A stretch of 64,000 nt of DNA from an uncultured Oscillospiraceae bacterium (GCA_900548355.1 URKR01000004.1:1-64000); one strand, 5' to 3'. Numbered from the stretch's first letter, positions 52,849-62,042 are shown. Numbers and translations: made by a program. Notes: a model not told the origin generated them from the sequence alone.

Positions 52849-53084
52849 TGCGCCTGCGCCCCAAAGCCCCGCGCCCGGATGCCGCCGCGGCTGCGCCAAA
52901 CCCTGCGGCAGAACCGCCCGCCGCCCCGCCGCCCGGCCCCGCAGGCCTGCAAAACCCTTACCGCCGCTTTTTTACCCAAACCCCGCGGCTGGAAGACCTG
53001 GCCCGCCGCGCCCGCGCCGAACAGGCGGCGAACCTAAACCCTGCCGGGGCGGGAAAGACTGCGGATTCGGAAAACCAGGAATAA
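52848..53084 (+). CDS. Small Pro/Ala-rich hypothetical protein
   Basis: The 78-residue product is low complexity for its first half (Ala/Pro repeats) and then charged (TPRLEDLARRARAEQAANLN). It begins on the last base of the preceding gene (TGATG) and is followed by a terminator, so it is probably translated by coupling. No domain or homologue is recognised, and its reality rests on position and frame only. Confidence 0.5.
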   Translation: MRLRPKAPRPDAAAAAPNPAAEPPAAPPPGPAGLQNPYRRFFTQTPRLEDLARRARAEQAANLNPAGAGKTADSENQE

Positions 53085-53106
53085 GCAATAGGCGAAAAGA
53101 AAAAAC

Positions 53107-53147
53107 AACCCGCACCCCCTGCCGATTTTGGCAAGGGTGCGGGTTTT
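53107..53147 (+). terminator. Terminator after the small Pro/Ala-rich gene
   Basis: AACCCGCACCC and GGGTGCGGGTT enclose an inner TGCC/GGCA pair, followed by TTTT. Confidence 0.8.
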
Positions 53148-53197
53148 GCTGTGCCGGTTTGCAGAAAGCGGGCGGCCGCAGCCGCCCGCCCGGGGGA

Positions 53198-53737
53198 TTA
53201 GGGGGATGTTCGTTTGTGAAGGAGTTTTTTGAGCAGATGATAGGCAACAAGTTCGACAATTACCATCGCGATAACAAGGTACGCACCCCAAGCAAGAATA
53301 TTGGTGATTTGGAAGCTGATGCCTGCCGTGGCTCCAAAGCTGCGATAGTCAACAAGCCTGTTTGCACTGTCAATTGTGACGTTCCATCGAATCGCTCTAA
53401 ACGCAAACTCCAACGTGCAGGGACGTTCATCAGGCACCGGAATCGAAGCTGCAATGCGGTAGCGGTAGAAAAAAGGCGCACTTTCTATCGCCAGGAAGCG
53501 AGTGCTTCCGTCTGGCTCGAGGATTACCCAAAAACGGTTGTCCCACTGATCGACTCTGGTTGCCCCCTCGTACTGCGCATCAAGCTGCCCCGGGTCGCCG
53601 GAGGCATAGGCGCTGTGCGGGATGGGGTAGTGAATGAAATAGAGATACGCCAAAATCAAGACGACGTTCAGCGCAATCAGGCCGACTACAACAAGGATGC
53701 TTCGGACGGTCAACGGCTTGCTGCTTGGCTGTTTCAT
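53198..53737 (-). CDS. Two-TM membrane protein of unknown function
   Basis: The 179-residue protein has membrane segments at about residues 12-35 and 143-168, with roughly 105 extracytoplasmic residues between, and a short basic C-terminus. No motif or family is recognised. Composition is more AT-rich than flanking genes and it sits alone on the minus strand, so it may be acquired. A good promoter (53791-53819) shows it is likely expressed. Confidence 0.65.
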   Translation of the reverse strand: MKQPSSKPLTVRSILVVVGLIALNVVLILAYLYFIHYPIPHSAYASGDPGQLDAQYEGATRVDQWDNRFWVILEPDGSTRFLAIESAPFFYRYRIAASIPVPDERPCTLEFAFRAIRWNVTIDSANRLVDYRSFGATAGISFQITNILAWGAYLVIAMVIVELVAYHLLKKLLHKRTSP

Positions 53738-53790
53738 GGCAGGCTCTCCTTTCGTGGGGCACGCCGGGCGCAGGCCCTTTCTTCATCTTC

Positions 53791-53819
53791 AGAATAGCAT
53801 AGCGGAACAGAGCTGTCAA
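53791..53819 (-). promoter_or_regulatory. Promoter of the two-TM protein gene
   Basis: On the minus strand a perfect TTGACA (53819-53814) and TATTCT (53796-53791) have a 17-bp spacer, about 50 bases from the start codon. Confidence 0.7.
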
Positions 53820-53841
53820 TTATACTATTCCACAACAAGTA

Positions 53842-53870
53842 TTGACGAGAACTGGTAAATTTGCCATACT
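53842..53870 (+). promoter_or_regulatory. Promoter of the padR gene
   Basis: TTGACG (53842-53847) and CATACT (53865-53870) are 17 bp apart. Between the divergent promoters ATACT (53822-53826) and AGTAT (53838-53842) form an inverted repeat that could be a PadR operator. Confidence 0.5.
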
Positions 53871-53905
53871 TATACTAAGGAATTTTAGGCTTTCAGGTAT
53901 TTGGT

Positions 53906-54259
53906 ATGGGAATTTCTGACAATTTGAAGCGCGGCGTGACCGAACTGGTGCTGCTGGGCCTTTTATCCGAGCAGGATATGTACGGGTATGAGATGGCGCA
54001 GGCTTTGCGGGAGCGCAGCCACGGGAAGTTTGTTTTGCAGGAAACATCGATGTACCCAACCCTCTACCGCCTGCAGGATGGGGGCTATATCTCGGCGCGG
54101 GAAGAGCTGGTCGGCAAGCGGCGCAAGCGCACCTACTACCACCTCGAACCCGCCGGCCAAACCTACTTCCGCCAGAGTCTGGCGGAATACCTTGGCGTGC
54201 AGGAAGGCATCCGCGCCATCCTGCGCCTGGATGGGGAAGGAGGAACCCAAGATGGCTGA
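53906..54259 (+). CDS. PadR family transcriptional regulator
   Basis: The 117-residue protein has the PadR winged helix: ELVLLGLLSEQDMYGYEMAQ, TSMYPTLYRLQDGGYISARE and KRTYYHLEPAGQTYF, then a short dimerisation helix. Family members repress neighbouring genes in response to a ligand or envelope stress. It overlaps the next gene by eight bases. PadR plus a DUF1700-type membrane protein is a common Firmicute pair. Confidence 0.9.
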   Translation: MGISDNLKRGVTELVLLGLLSEQDMYGYEMAQALRERSHGKFVLQETSMYPTLYRLQDGGYISAREELVGKRRKRTYYHLEPAGQTYFRQSLAEYLGVQEGIRAILRLDGEGGTQDG

Positions 54260-55007
54260 TACCGCCCGCGCCGCGGCCGATCTTATGCGCCGATACACCC
54301 GCGCCTTTGCCCGCGCGATGGCCCCGCTGCCCCAGCTGCGCCGCCGCACCCGGCGGGATATGCGCGCCAGCCTGGAAGAGTTCCTCGCCCGCAGTCCCGC
54401 CGCCGGCTGGGACGACCTTGTCGAAGCCTTCGGCACGCCGGAACAGGCGGCCGAAAACGTGTTGAACGGCATGGACGCCGGCCAGATTCTGGCCGAGGCA
54501 AAGCGCTACAGCTGGCGGCGGCTGGCCGCCATCGTCGTCATCGGTCTGGCCTGGGCCGGCCTTGCGCTCTGCTGCGGGCTGAGCTTTGTGCAGCTGGCCA
54601 CCCAGCCCGCCCTGACCGCCGAGGTATCCGAGATCGAACTGGGCGCGTTTTCACAGACCTTTTCGGATGGCAGCTCGATCCAGATACAGGCCCACTACGG
54701 CGAACCCGACCTCATCAACCAGAACATCACAGCGCAGAAGCGCTACGCCTGCTATGAAAACGGCGAACTCGTCTGGGTCTACACCCTGCGCGCCAGGTTC
54801 GCGCTGCTGCCCGACGGTATGAGAAGCGTGATGGCCGACGACCGCTGCCTGATTTATGACGAGGACTGGCAGTGCGTGGAAAGAACCCCCGGCGCGCGCA
54901 ACAACGACGAAGCCTACGCCACCGCCATCTTCCGCCGCCAGAGCGACGGGCGGGAGGTCTACCCCTCGCTGACCCTGACGATGGACGAGGACGGGACGCT
55001 GCGATAA
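54252..55007 (+). CDS. DUF1700/HAAS-like membrane protein partnered with PadR
   Basis: The 251-residue protein has a helical N-terminal region like HAAS/DUF1700 proteins (about 1-75, with RRRTRRDMRASLEEF and EAFGTPEQAAENVL). One membrane segment follows (about 93-115), then an extracytoplasmic domain of unknown fold. Such proteins pair with PadR regulators and may act as its sensor or anti-factor; that role is inferred from gene pairing. The ATG at 54252 overlaps padR. Confidence 0.75.
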   Translation: MADTARAAADLMRRYTRAFARAMAPLPQLRRRTRRDMRASLEEFLARSPAAGWDDLVEAFGTPEQAAENVLNGMDAGQILAEAKRYSWRRLAAIVVIGLAWAGLALCCGLSFVQLATQPALTAEVSEIELGAFSQTFSDGSSIQIQAHYGEPDLINQNITAQKRYACYENGELVWVYTLRARFALLPDGMRSVMADDRCLIYDEDWQCVERTPGARNNDEAYATAIFRRQSDGREVYPSLTLTMDEDGTLR

Positions 55008-55054
55008 GCGCAGCCAATCATGCGGACAAGGGGGACAATAAATCAGTAAGGATT

Positions 55055-55092
55055 TGGCAGATTGCGCCCCGGGACGTGATCTGCCACTTTTC
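55055..55092 (+). terminator. Possible terminator before the aromatic operon
   Basis: TGGCAGAT (55055-55062) pairs with ATCTGCCA (55079-55086) around a 16-base loop, followed by CTTTTCT. Confidence 0.5.
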
Positions 55093-55155
55093 TATCCTAG
55101 CCATTCAACCGCGCTCGCACCCCGCCAATTTTCCCTCCATTTTTCTCCTTTCCCC

Positions 55156-55184
55156 CTTGTGATACAGACCGCTTTATGGTATAG
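55156..55184 (+). promoter_or_regulatory. Promoter of the aromatic amino acid operon
   Basis: TTGTGA (55156-55161) and TATAGT (55179-55184) have a 17-bp spacer. No T-box or Phe/Tyr-rich leader peptide was seen between it and pheA. Confidence 0.65.
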
Positions 55185-55222
55185 TAAAACCAGAATCGTA
55201 TCGACGCAAAGGGGGACCCCGT

Positions 55223-56338
55223 ATGGATGATTTGCAGCAGGCGCGTGCGGCGATTGATGAGATCGACGCCGAGATGGCTGCCCTGTTTGAGCGCCGGATG
55301 CAGGCCGTGGGCCAGGTGGCCCGCTACAAGGCCGCCACCGGCAAACCGGTGTTCGACCCCGCGCGGGAGGACGCCGTCATCGCCAAAAACATCGCCCGTT
55401 TGCAGGACGAAACCCTGCGCGGGTACTACCGCAGCTTTTTGCAGCAGGCAATGGCAGTCTCCCGCGCCTACCAGCGGCAGCTGCTCGGGCGGGACGTCGC
55501 GGCCTACCAGGGGGTAGAGGGCGCGTGGAGCCACATCGCGCTGCGCAAGCTGCTGCCCGCGGCCAAGCCCCGCGCCTTTGCCACCTGGGCCGAAGTCTGC
55601 GAGGCCGTCGCGGCCGGGGATGCGGGCTACGGCGTGCTGCCGTTTGAAAATTCCAGCGCCGGGGATGTCTCCGCCGTGCTCGATCTGCTTTACGCCCACC
55701 CGGAGCTTGCGATTGTGCGGATGTTCGATCTGCCCATCCGGCAGGATCTGCTCGCGCTGCCCGGCGCGCAGCTCTCGGATATACGTCTCGTCATCAGCCA
55801 CCAGCAGGCGCTCGCGCAGTCCAGCGCGTTTTTGCAGTCCCGCAAGCTGCCCACCCGCGCCTGGGGCAACACGGCCGACGCCGCCCGCCATGTGGCCGAA
55901 AGCGGGGATAAAACCCTCGCCGCGATCGCCTCGGCCCAGACCGCCGAACTCTATGGCCTTGAAATCCTCGCTCCCGGCGTCAACGAGGACGGCGACAACA
56001 CGACCCGGTTCCTCGTCATCGCCCGCGCCGATGCGGCCGCCCCGGTGCCGCCGGCCGCCGGCCGCCGGATGGCGCTGCTTTTCACCGTCGATCACAAGCC
56101 CGGTAAACTGGCCGAGGTCATCCGCCTGATCGGCGAGCAGGGCTTTAATATGGAAAACATCAAGAGCCGTCCGCTGCCCCATGTGCCGTTTGAGTATTAT
56201 TTCTACGTCCAGCTTGTCTGCCCGGACACAGACGCCCCGGCCCGCTGCGCCGCGCTGTGCGATGCGCTGCAGAATCTCTGCCGCACGCTGCGCAGCCTGG
56301 GCGTGTTTGAGACCGGCCCCGACGAAACGCCGCTGTGA
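55223..56338 (+). CDS. pheA: Bifunctional chorismate mutase/prephenate dehydratase
   Basis: The 371-residue fusion turns chorismate into prephenate and then phenylpyruvate. Residues 1-85 are an AroQ-type chorismate mutase (RAAIDEIDAEMAALFERRM, then GQVARYKAATGKPVFDPARE). About 95-270 is the prephenate dehydratase (YGVLPFENSSAGDVSAVLDL; the catalytic Thr region DGDNTTRFLVI). About 275-360 is an ACT domain (DHKPGKLAEVIRLI, NIKSRP) for phenylalanine feedback. First gene of the aromatic operon, start after AAAGGGGG. Confidence 0.94.
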   Translation: MDDLQQARAAIDEIDAEMAALFERRMQAVGQVARYKAATGKPVFDPAREDAVIAKNIARLQDETLRGYYRSFLQQAMAVSRAYQRQLLGRDVAAYQGVEGAWSHIALRKLLPAAKPRAFATWAEVCEAVAAGDAGYGVLPFENSSAGDVSAVLDLLYAHPELAIVRMFDLPIRQDLLALPGAQLSDIRLVISHQQALAQSSAFLQSRKLPTRAWGNTADAARHVAESGDKTLAAIASAQTAELYGLEILAPGVNEDGDNTTRFLVIARADAAAPVPPAAGRRMALLFTVDHKPGKLAEVIRLIGEQGFNMENIKSRPLPHVPFEYYFYVQLVCPDTDAPARCAALCDALQNLCRTLRSLGVFETGPDETPL

Positions 56339-56368
56339 CGGCCGTTTATGATAAAAGGAGGTTCCCCC

Positions 56369-57406
56369 ATGAAGCTGACCATGCACCTCGGAGCCCGCAG
56401 CTATGATATCATCCTCAAGCGCGGCTGCCTGGCCAATCTCCACCAGTTTACCGATCTGACCCACCGCCGCGTTTTCATCCTGACCGACAGCGGCGTGCCC
56501 GCGGCTTACGCCCAAAACCTGCTGGCACAGTGCGCCGAAGGCAAGGTCTGCACCGTGCCCCAGGGCGAGGGCAGCAAATGCTTAAAGACCTACGGCGAGG
56601 TACTTGCAGCCATGCTCGATTTCGGCATGACCCGCAAAGACCTGCTCGTTGCGGTGGGCGGCGGCGTTGTGGGGGATCTGGGCGGGTTCTGCGCTGCCAG
56701 CTATATGCGCGGCATCGATTTCGTCAACTGCCCCACCACCACCCTCTCCCAGATTGATTCCTCGATCGGCGGCAAGACCGGCATCGACCTTGGCCCAACC
56801 AAAAACATCGTCGGCGCGTTCTGGCAGCCCAAAGCCGTGCTGATCGACCCCGATACCCTCGCCACCCTGCCGCGCCGCCACTTTGTCAACGGCCTGGCCG
56901 AAGCTGTCAAGGCCGGCCTGATCGCCGATCCGGCGCTGTTTGAACTGTTTGAAACCGGCGACCCTGACGCCGATATCGAGACGATCATCTATCGCAGCCT
57001 GCTCGTCAAAAAGAAGATTGTCGAACAGGACGAGCGGGAGGGCGGCGCGCGCCGCGCGCTCAACTTCGGCCACACAATCGGCCACGGCATCGAGGCTGTC
57101 AAGGGCATCCGCGGCCGCCGAACAAACGGGCTCTACCACGGTGAGTGCGTCGCGCTCGGGATGCTGCCGATGATTGAGGACAGGCAGCTGCAAAAGCGCG
57201 CCCGCGCCGTGCTGCGCAAGCTCGGCCTGCCGGTGCGCACCGGCGTCGATAAGCACAAGGTGCTCGACTATATGCGCCACGATAAAAAGAGTGCCGGCAG
57301 TACGATCACCGTCATCAAGGTGCCGGGCCTCGGCTGCTGGCGGGCCGATACCATCCCGACAACCGCCCTGCCCGCCCTGCTCGGCCTGCCGGACGAAGAG
57401 GCGTAA
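56369..57406 (+). CDS. aroB: 3-dehydroquinate synthase
   Basis: The 345-residue NAD- and zinc-dependent enzyme closes the ring of DAHP. It has the NAD motif VAVGGGVVGDLGGFCAASYM, the lysine-rich TTTLSQIDSSIGGKTGIDLG block and metal ligands around FGHTIGHGIEAV and HGECVALGM. AAAGGAGG at 56354-56361 selects the ATG at 56369 over an earlier in-frame one at 56348. Confidence 0.95.
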   Translation: MKLTMHLGARSYDIILKRGCLANLHQFTDLTHRRVFILTDSGVPAAYAQNLLAQCAEGKVCTVPQGEGSKCLKTYGEVLAAMLDFGMTRKDLLVAVGGGVVGDLGGFCAASYMRGIDFVNCPTTTLSQIDSSIGGKTGIDLGPTKNIVGAFWQPKAVLIDPDTLATLPRRHFVNGLAEAVKAGLIADPALFELFETGDPDADIETIIYRSLLVKKKIVEQDEREGGARRALNFGHTIGHGIEAVKGIRGRRTNGLYHGECVALGMLPMIEDRQLQKRARAVLRKLGLPVRTGVDKHKVLDYMRHDKKSAGSTITVIKVPGLGCWRADTIPTTALPALLGLPDEEA

Positions 57407-57418
57407 GGGGGCGCGCAG

Positions 57419-58531
57419 ATGAAAAACACCTTTGGCAGCGCGGTGTCGATGACCATCTTTGGCGAAAGCCACGGCCCGGCCATCGGCGCAGTGCTGGACG
57501 GCCTGGCCGCCGGCTTGCCGGTTGACCCGGATTTTCTGGCCGTGCGGATGGACCGCCGCCGCGCCCGCGGGGACGGGCTTTCGACCGCCCGCACCGAGCC
57601 GGACAAGATCGAGTTCCTTTCCGGCGTGTTGGATGGGCATACCACCGGCACCCCGGTCACGATGCTGCTGCGCAACACCAACACCCGCAGCAAAGACTAC
57701 GCGGCCACCGCCGCCCTGCTGCGCCCCGGCCACGCCGATTACACGGCCTATGCGAAATACGAGGGCTTTCAGGATGCGCGCGGCGGCGGGCATTTCTCCG
57801 GCCGGCTGACCGCCGCTGCCGTTGCGGCCGGCGCGCTGTGCGAAAGCGTGCTGCAAAGCCTTGGCGTGCGGGTGTACACCCACATCGCATCCTGCGCCGG
57901 TGTTGACGACGCCCCGCTTTCAAGCGCGGCGGGGCTTGTTCTGCCCGAGCCGGCACCCGGCCATTTTGCACTGCTTGACCCCGGCAAAGAAATCCCGATG
58001 CAGGAAGCCATCCGGGCGGCCGGGGCCGAAGGGGACAGCGTTGGCGGTATACTCGAAACCGTCGTCACCGGCCTGCCCGCCGGCATCGGCGAACCCTGGT
58101 TTGACAGCGTGGAAAGTATGCTTGCCCACCTGCTGTTTGCGATTCCCGCCGTCAAAGGGGTGGAATTCGGCGCGGGGTTCGGCTTCGCCAAACTGCGCGG
58201 CAGCACGGCGAACGATGCGTTCCGAATGCAAGGCGACCGGGTTGTCACCGCCACCAACCGCAACGGCGGGGTGAACGGCGGCATTACCAACGGGATGCCG
58301 GTTGTTTTCCGCACCGCAGTGAAACCGACGCCGAGCATTTATAAACAGCAGGACACGGTGGATTATGCCGCCCGCGCAGACGCCGCTTTGCAGATCCAGG
58401 GCCGGCATGACCCCTGCATTGTGCCGCGCGCGGCGGTTGTGCAGAACAGCCTGGCCGCCTTCGGCCTGCTGGACCTTCTCACCCAGCGTTACGGCACCCT
58501 GGCGCAGCGCCATGGCCTGCCAAAGGTTTGA
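57419..58531 (+). CDS. aroC: Chorismate synthase
   Basis: The 370-residue FMN-dependent enzyme makes chorismate from EPSP. It shows the N-terminal FGESHGPAIGAVLDGLAAGL, the RPGHADYTAYAKYEGFQDAR segment with RGGGHFSGR, and the NGGVNGGITNGMPVVFRTAV and RHDPCIVPRA blocks. It starts 12 bases after aroB. Confidence 0.96.
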   Translation: MKNTFGSAVSMTIFGESHGPAIGAVLDGLAAGLPVDPDFLAVRMDRRRARGDGLSTARTEPDKIEFLSGVLDGHTTGTPVTMLLRNTNTRSKDYAATAALLRPGHADYTAYAKYEGFQDARGGGHFSGRLTAAAVAAGALCESVLQSLGVRVYTHIASCAGVDDAPLSSAAGLVLPEPAPGHFALLDPGKEIPMQEAIRAAGAEGDSVGGILETVVTGLPAGIGEPWFDSVESMLAHLLFAIPAVKGVEFGAGFGFAKLRGSTANDAFRMQGDRVVTATNRNGGVNGGITNGMPVVFRTAVKPTPSIYKQQDTVDYAARADAALQIQGRHDPCIVPRAAVVQNSLAAFGLLDLLTQRYGTLAQRHGLPKV

Positions 58532-58559
58532 TCCAACTGCAACAAAAGGGGGGACCTTT

Positions 58560-59816
58560 ATGGAATATGGTTTGATCGGGGGCAAGCTTGGCCACAGCTA
58601 CTCCCGTCTGATTCATGAGCAGGTCGGCGGTTATGCCTATGAGCTGCGCCCTCTGCCCACCGAGGAGGCCGCCCGCGCCTTTTTTCAGGCCCGGGCTTTC
58701 CGCGCTGTCAATGTCACAATCCCGTATAAAAAGCTGGCGCTGGCCTGCTGCGATGTTGTGGACCCGGCCGCCGCAGCCATCGGCGCAGTGAATACCGTTG
58801 TCAACAAAAACGGTACGCTGTACGGGTATAACACGGACTATGCCGGCTTCCGCTGGCTGGCCCGCAAGCATGATGTGCGCCTGACCGGCAAGACGGTGCT
58901 GATCCTGGGAACCGGCGGCACCAGCGCAACGGTTTCGGCTGTCTGCCGGGACGCCGGCGCGGCCAGAATCTATACAGTCAGCCGCTCGGGGCGGGATGGC
59001 GCCCTGACCTATGAACAGGCCGCTGCCCACCGGGAAGCCGAAATCCTTATCAACACCACGCCGGCCGGCATGTACCCGGATGTTGGCAACTGCCTGGTTG
59101 ACCTGGCCAACTACCCCCGGCTGGAGGCGGCGCTTGATGTGGTGTACAACCCGTTCCGCACCGAACTGCTTCTGCGTGCGGAAGAGCTTGGCCTGCCCGG
59201 CTACTGCGGGTTTGAGATGCTGGTGGCCCAGGCCGTCTATGCGGCTGAGTATTTCACCGGCAAAACAATGGACAAGGACCTTTTGATTGAAACAACCCAT
59301 CGCGGCCTCAAGCGTCAGCTGACCAATATATCGCTGATCGGCATGCCGGGCTGCGGCAAGAGCAGCATCGGCGAAGCGCTGGCCGCGGAACTGGGCAAAA
59401 CCTACATCGATCTTGATGAAGTCATTGAGCTGCGCGCCGGTATGCCGATCCCCGACATCTTTGAGCGGCAGGGGGAAGCCGCCTTCCGCCGCTTTGAAGC
59501 AGAGGCCGTCGCAGAGGTCAGCCGCGAAAGCGGGCAGGTCATCGCCTGTGGCGGCGGTGTGATCAAAACGCCGGGCAACACCCGCCATCTGCGGATGAAC
59601 GGCCCTGTTATCTGGATACGGCGCCCGGTCGAATTTTTGGCTATGAGCGGGCGGCCGCTTTCCACCGGGCGGGACGCGCTGCGCCGCATGCAGGTGGAGC
59701 GCGAACCCGCCTACCGCGCGGCGGCCGATGCCGCTGTTGATAACACCGGCTCGCTCAAAGATACCGTTTCGGCGGTACGCGCTGCGTTTGAGCAGGTGTT
59801 TGACTACGCCTATTGA
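58560..59816 (+). CDS. aroE-aroK: Fused shikimate dehydrogenase-shikimate kinase
   Basis: The 418-residue protein joins two consecutive pathway enzymes. Residues 1-255 are shikimate dehydrogenase (LIGGKLGHSYSRLIHE, NVTIPYKK with the catalytic Lys, NTDYAGF, NADP motif ILGTGGTSATV). About 257-418 is shikimate kinase (P-loop IGMPGCGKSSIG, DLDEVIELRAGMPIPDIFE, CGGGVI). Both active sites look intact. The ATG at 58560 follows AAAAGGGGGG; the long upstream extension overlaps aroC and is rejected. Confidence 0.94.
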   Translation: MEYGLIGGKLGHSYSRLIHEQVGGYAYELRPLPTEEAARAFFQARAFRAVNVTIPYKKLALACCDVVDPAAAAIGAVNTVVNKNGTLYGYNTDYAGFRWLARKHDVRLTGKTVLILGTGGTSATVSAVCRDAGAARIYTVSRSGRDGALTYEQAAAHREAEILINTTPAGMYPDVGNCLVDLANYPRLEAALDVVYNPFRTELLLRAEELGLPGYCGFEMLVAQAVYAAEYFTGKTMDKDLLIETTHRGLKRQLTNISLIGMPGCGKSSIGEALAAELGKTYIDLDEVIELRAGMPIPDIFERQGEAAFRRFEAEAVAEVSRESGQVIACGGGVIKTPGNTRHLRMNGPVIWIRRPVEFLAMSGRPLSTGRDALRRMQVEREPAYRAAADAAVDNTGSLKDTVSAVRAAFEQVFDYAY

Positions 59817-59870
59817 CGGCGGTTCCGTTTACGCATTGACCCGAAATTGATCCGAAAGGTTGGTACACCC

Positions 59871-61160
59871 TTGCAAGTCACACTCCGCGTCAGCAGGCTG
59901 GGCGGTACGGCGACGGTTCCGCCCAGTAAAAGCATGGCACACCGCGCGGTGCTCTGCGCCGCGCTGGCGGTCGGCGCCAGCCGCATTACCCATATTGAAT
60001 ATTCCGATGACATCCGTGCCACCCTGGACGCTGTGCGCCAGCTGGGCGCGAAGGTTGTGGAGGAGGAAGACGCTGTCACAATCACCGGCTGCGGTGGCGA
60101 CAGCTTCGCCACCGTGACCAGGCCGGTTTTCTGCAATGAAAGCGGCAGCACGCTGCGCTTTTTGATCCCGCTGTTCAGCCTGACCGCCCAGAAAATCCGG
60201 TTTACCGGCGCGGGCCGGCTGTTTGCCCGCCCGCAGGAGGTTTACCGCCTGCTGTTTCACCGCCAGGGCCTGCGGTTTGAGCAGGAAACTGATGGCATCA
60301 CGATCTTCGGCCGGCTGCGCCCCGGCGGGTTCACATTGCCGGGCGATGTCTCAAGCCAGTTCATCAGCGGGCTGCTGCTGGCCGCGCCCTTGCTTGAATC
60401 CGATTCCTCCATCGAGGTGCTGGCCCCGTACGAAAGCCGCAGCTATGTGGACCTGACCATTGAATCCATGCGCCGGTTCGGCGTCAAGGTTGCCCAGCGC
60501 GCCCGCAAGGATGGAAGCGTGCTCTACCGCGTGGCGGCGCCGCAGCGGTATACGGCGGCCGACATGGCGATTGAAGGGGATTACAGCCAGGCCGCGTTCC
60601 TGGCTGTGCTCGGCGTGCTGGCCGGCGGCATCACCGTAACCGGGCTGGAGCCTGCAAGCCGCCAGGGGGACCGGGTTATCCTGGATATTCTCAAGCGTTG
60701 CGGCGGCAAATATACAGTAGGGGAAAGCGGGGTGCGGTTTTCCCGCAGTTTGCTCTGTGCAACCGAGATTGACCTGGCCGACTGCCCCGACCTTGGCCCG
60801 GTGCTGATCGCGCTCGGCTGCTTCTGCCGCGGCACAACCGTGATCCGCAACGCCGGCCGGCTGCGGCTCAAAGAATCTGACCGCATTGCCGCCATGCAGC
60901 AGGAACTTGCCAAGTTCGGCGCAAGGGTGGAAGCCGACGCCGACACCGTTACGATCACCGGCGGGGCACTGCGCGCGCCCGAAGCGCCGCTTGACGGCCA
61001 CAACGACCACCGCATTGTGATGGCGCTTGCGGTTGCGGCGCTCGGCGCCGGGCTGCCCGCTGTCATCCGCGGTGCGGAGGCTGTGCGCAAAAGCTGGCCG
61101 GGATTTTTCGGTGTGATGGAAACCCTGGGGGCCCAGCTTGAGCGCCAGGAACAGGAATGA
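59871..61160 (+). CDS. aroA: 3-phosphoshikimate 1-carboxyvinyltransferase (EPSP synthase)
   Basis: The 429-residue enzyme adds PEP to shikimate-3-phosphate. Motifs include VPPSKSMAHRAVLCAAL, NESGSTLRFLIPL, DVSSQFISGLLLA, RLRLKESDRIAAMQQEL and DHRIVMALAVAAL. The class I/II glyphosate motif region reads NESGSTLRF. The start is ambiguous: TTG at 59871 (AAAGG upstream) gives the normal length; another TTG at 59847 adds eight residues. No ATG is available. Confidence 0.92.
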   Translation: MQVTLRVSRLGGTATVPPSKSMAHRAVLCAALAVGASRITHIEYSDDIRATLDAVRQLGAKVVEEEDAVTITGCGGDSFATVTRPVFCNESGSTLRFLIPLFSLTAQKIRFTGAGRLFARPQEVYRLLFHRQGLRFEQETDGITIFGRLRPGGFTLPGDVSSQFISGLLLAAPLLESDSSIEVLAPYESRSYVDLTIESMRRFGVKVAQRARKDGSVLYRVAAPQRYTAADMAIEGDYSQAAFLAVLGVLAGGITVTGLEPASRQGDRVILDILKRCGGKYTVGESGVRFSRSLLCATEIDLADCPDLGPVLIALGCFCRGTTVIRNAGRLRLKESDRIAAMQQELAKFGARVEADADTVTITGGALRAPEAPLDGHNDHRIVMALAVAALGAGLPAVIRGAEAVRKSWPGFFGVMETLGAQLERQEQE

Positions 61161-61187
61161 ACGAAGACAACAGGGGAGGGAAGCCTT

Positions 61188-62042
61188 ATGTTGGACCGCA
61201 GCAAAACCTTTCTGATCGTTGGCCTTGGGCTGCTGGGCGGTAAATATGCCCAGGTGCTTTCGGGCAAAGGGTTCCGGGTGTTTGGGATTGACTGTGACCC
61301 CGCCGCCGTCGCCTATGCGAAGGAGCGGGATTACATCGCCTGCGGGGCCGCCGCAGATTTTGACGAACTCATCGCCGGGGCCGATTATGTGGTCTTTGCG
61401 CTGTATCCCACGGCTTTCCTGGCTTGGATACGCGAACATGGCTGCAAACTGCGCCCCGGCACCCTTGTCACCGATGTATCGGGCGTCAAGCGCGGGGTGG
61501 TCGCCCCGGTGCAGGACGCTTTGCCCGAAGGGGTGGAGTTTATCGCCAGCCACCCGATGGCCGGCCGTGAAACCAGCGGCATCGCCCATGCGGCTGAGGT
61601 AGACTTCGCCCCCGCCAATTTTATCATCACGCCGACTGAGCGCAACACCCCCGAAGCTGTCGCCTGGTGTGAGGAACTGGCCCGCACGCTGGGGTTTGCC
61701 CGCATCTCCACTTTGAGCCCGGCTGAACACGACCGGATGATCGGGTATGTCAGCCAGCTTTGCCATGCGATTGCGGTTTGCCTGATGTGCGCATCCGACA
61801 ATACCGAACTTGCGCGCTACACCGGCGATTCTTTCCGCGATCTGACCCGCATTGCACGCATCAACGCCACGATGTGGGCCGAACTGTTTTTGTGGAACAA
61901 GGACAATCTGATCGGGGAGATTGACATGTTCGAAACCGCCCTGACGGCTTTGCGTGAACGGCTGGTCAGCGGCGACCGGGAAGGCCTTGAAGAAATGTTC
62001 CGCCTTTCCACCAGGCGCCGCGCGGCGTTTGACACCAAATAA
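61188..62042 (+). CDS. tyrA: Prephenate dehydrogenase
   Basis: The 284-residue NAD-dependent enzyme converts prephenate to 4-hydroxyphenylpyruvate for tyrosine. It has the dinucleotide motif IVGLGLLGGKYA, the catalytic His in FIASHPMAGRETSG and the substrate-side HDRMIGYVSQLCHAIA. It has no C-terminal ACT domain, so feedback control may differ from longer forms. It closes the aromatic block after aroA, behind AGGGGAGGG. Confidence 0.93.
   Translation: MLDRSKTFLIVGLGLLGGKYAQVLSGKGFRVFGIDCDPAAVAYAKERDYIACGAAADFDELIAGADYVVFALYPTAFLAWIREHGCKLRPGTLVTDVSGVKRGVVAPVQDALPEGVEFIASHPMAGRETSGIAHAAEVDFAPANFIITPTERNTPEAVAWCEELARTLGFARISTLSPAEHDRMIGYVSQLCHAIAVCLMCASDNTELARYTGDSFRDLTRIARINATMWAELFLWNKDNLIGEIDMFETALTALRERLVSGDREGLEEMFRLSTRRRAAFDTK

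Noticed and set aside
55185..55222. Phe/Tyr leader peptide or T-box before pheA
   Set aside because: The leader is only about 30 bases and contains no such element.
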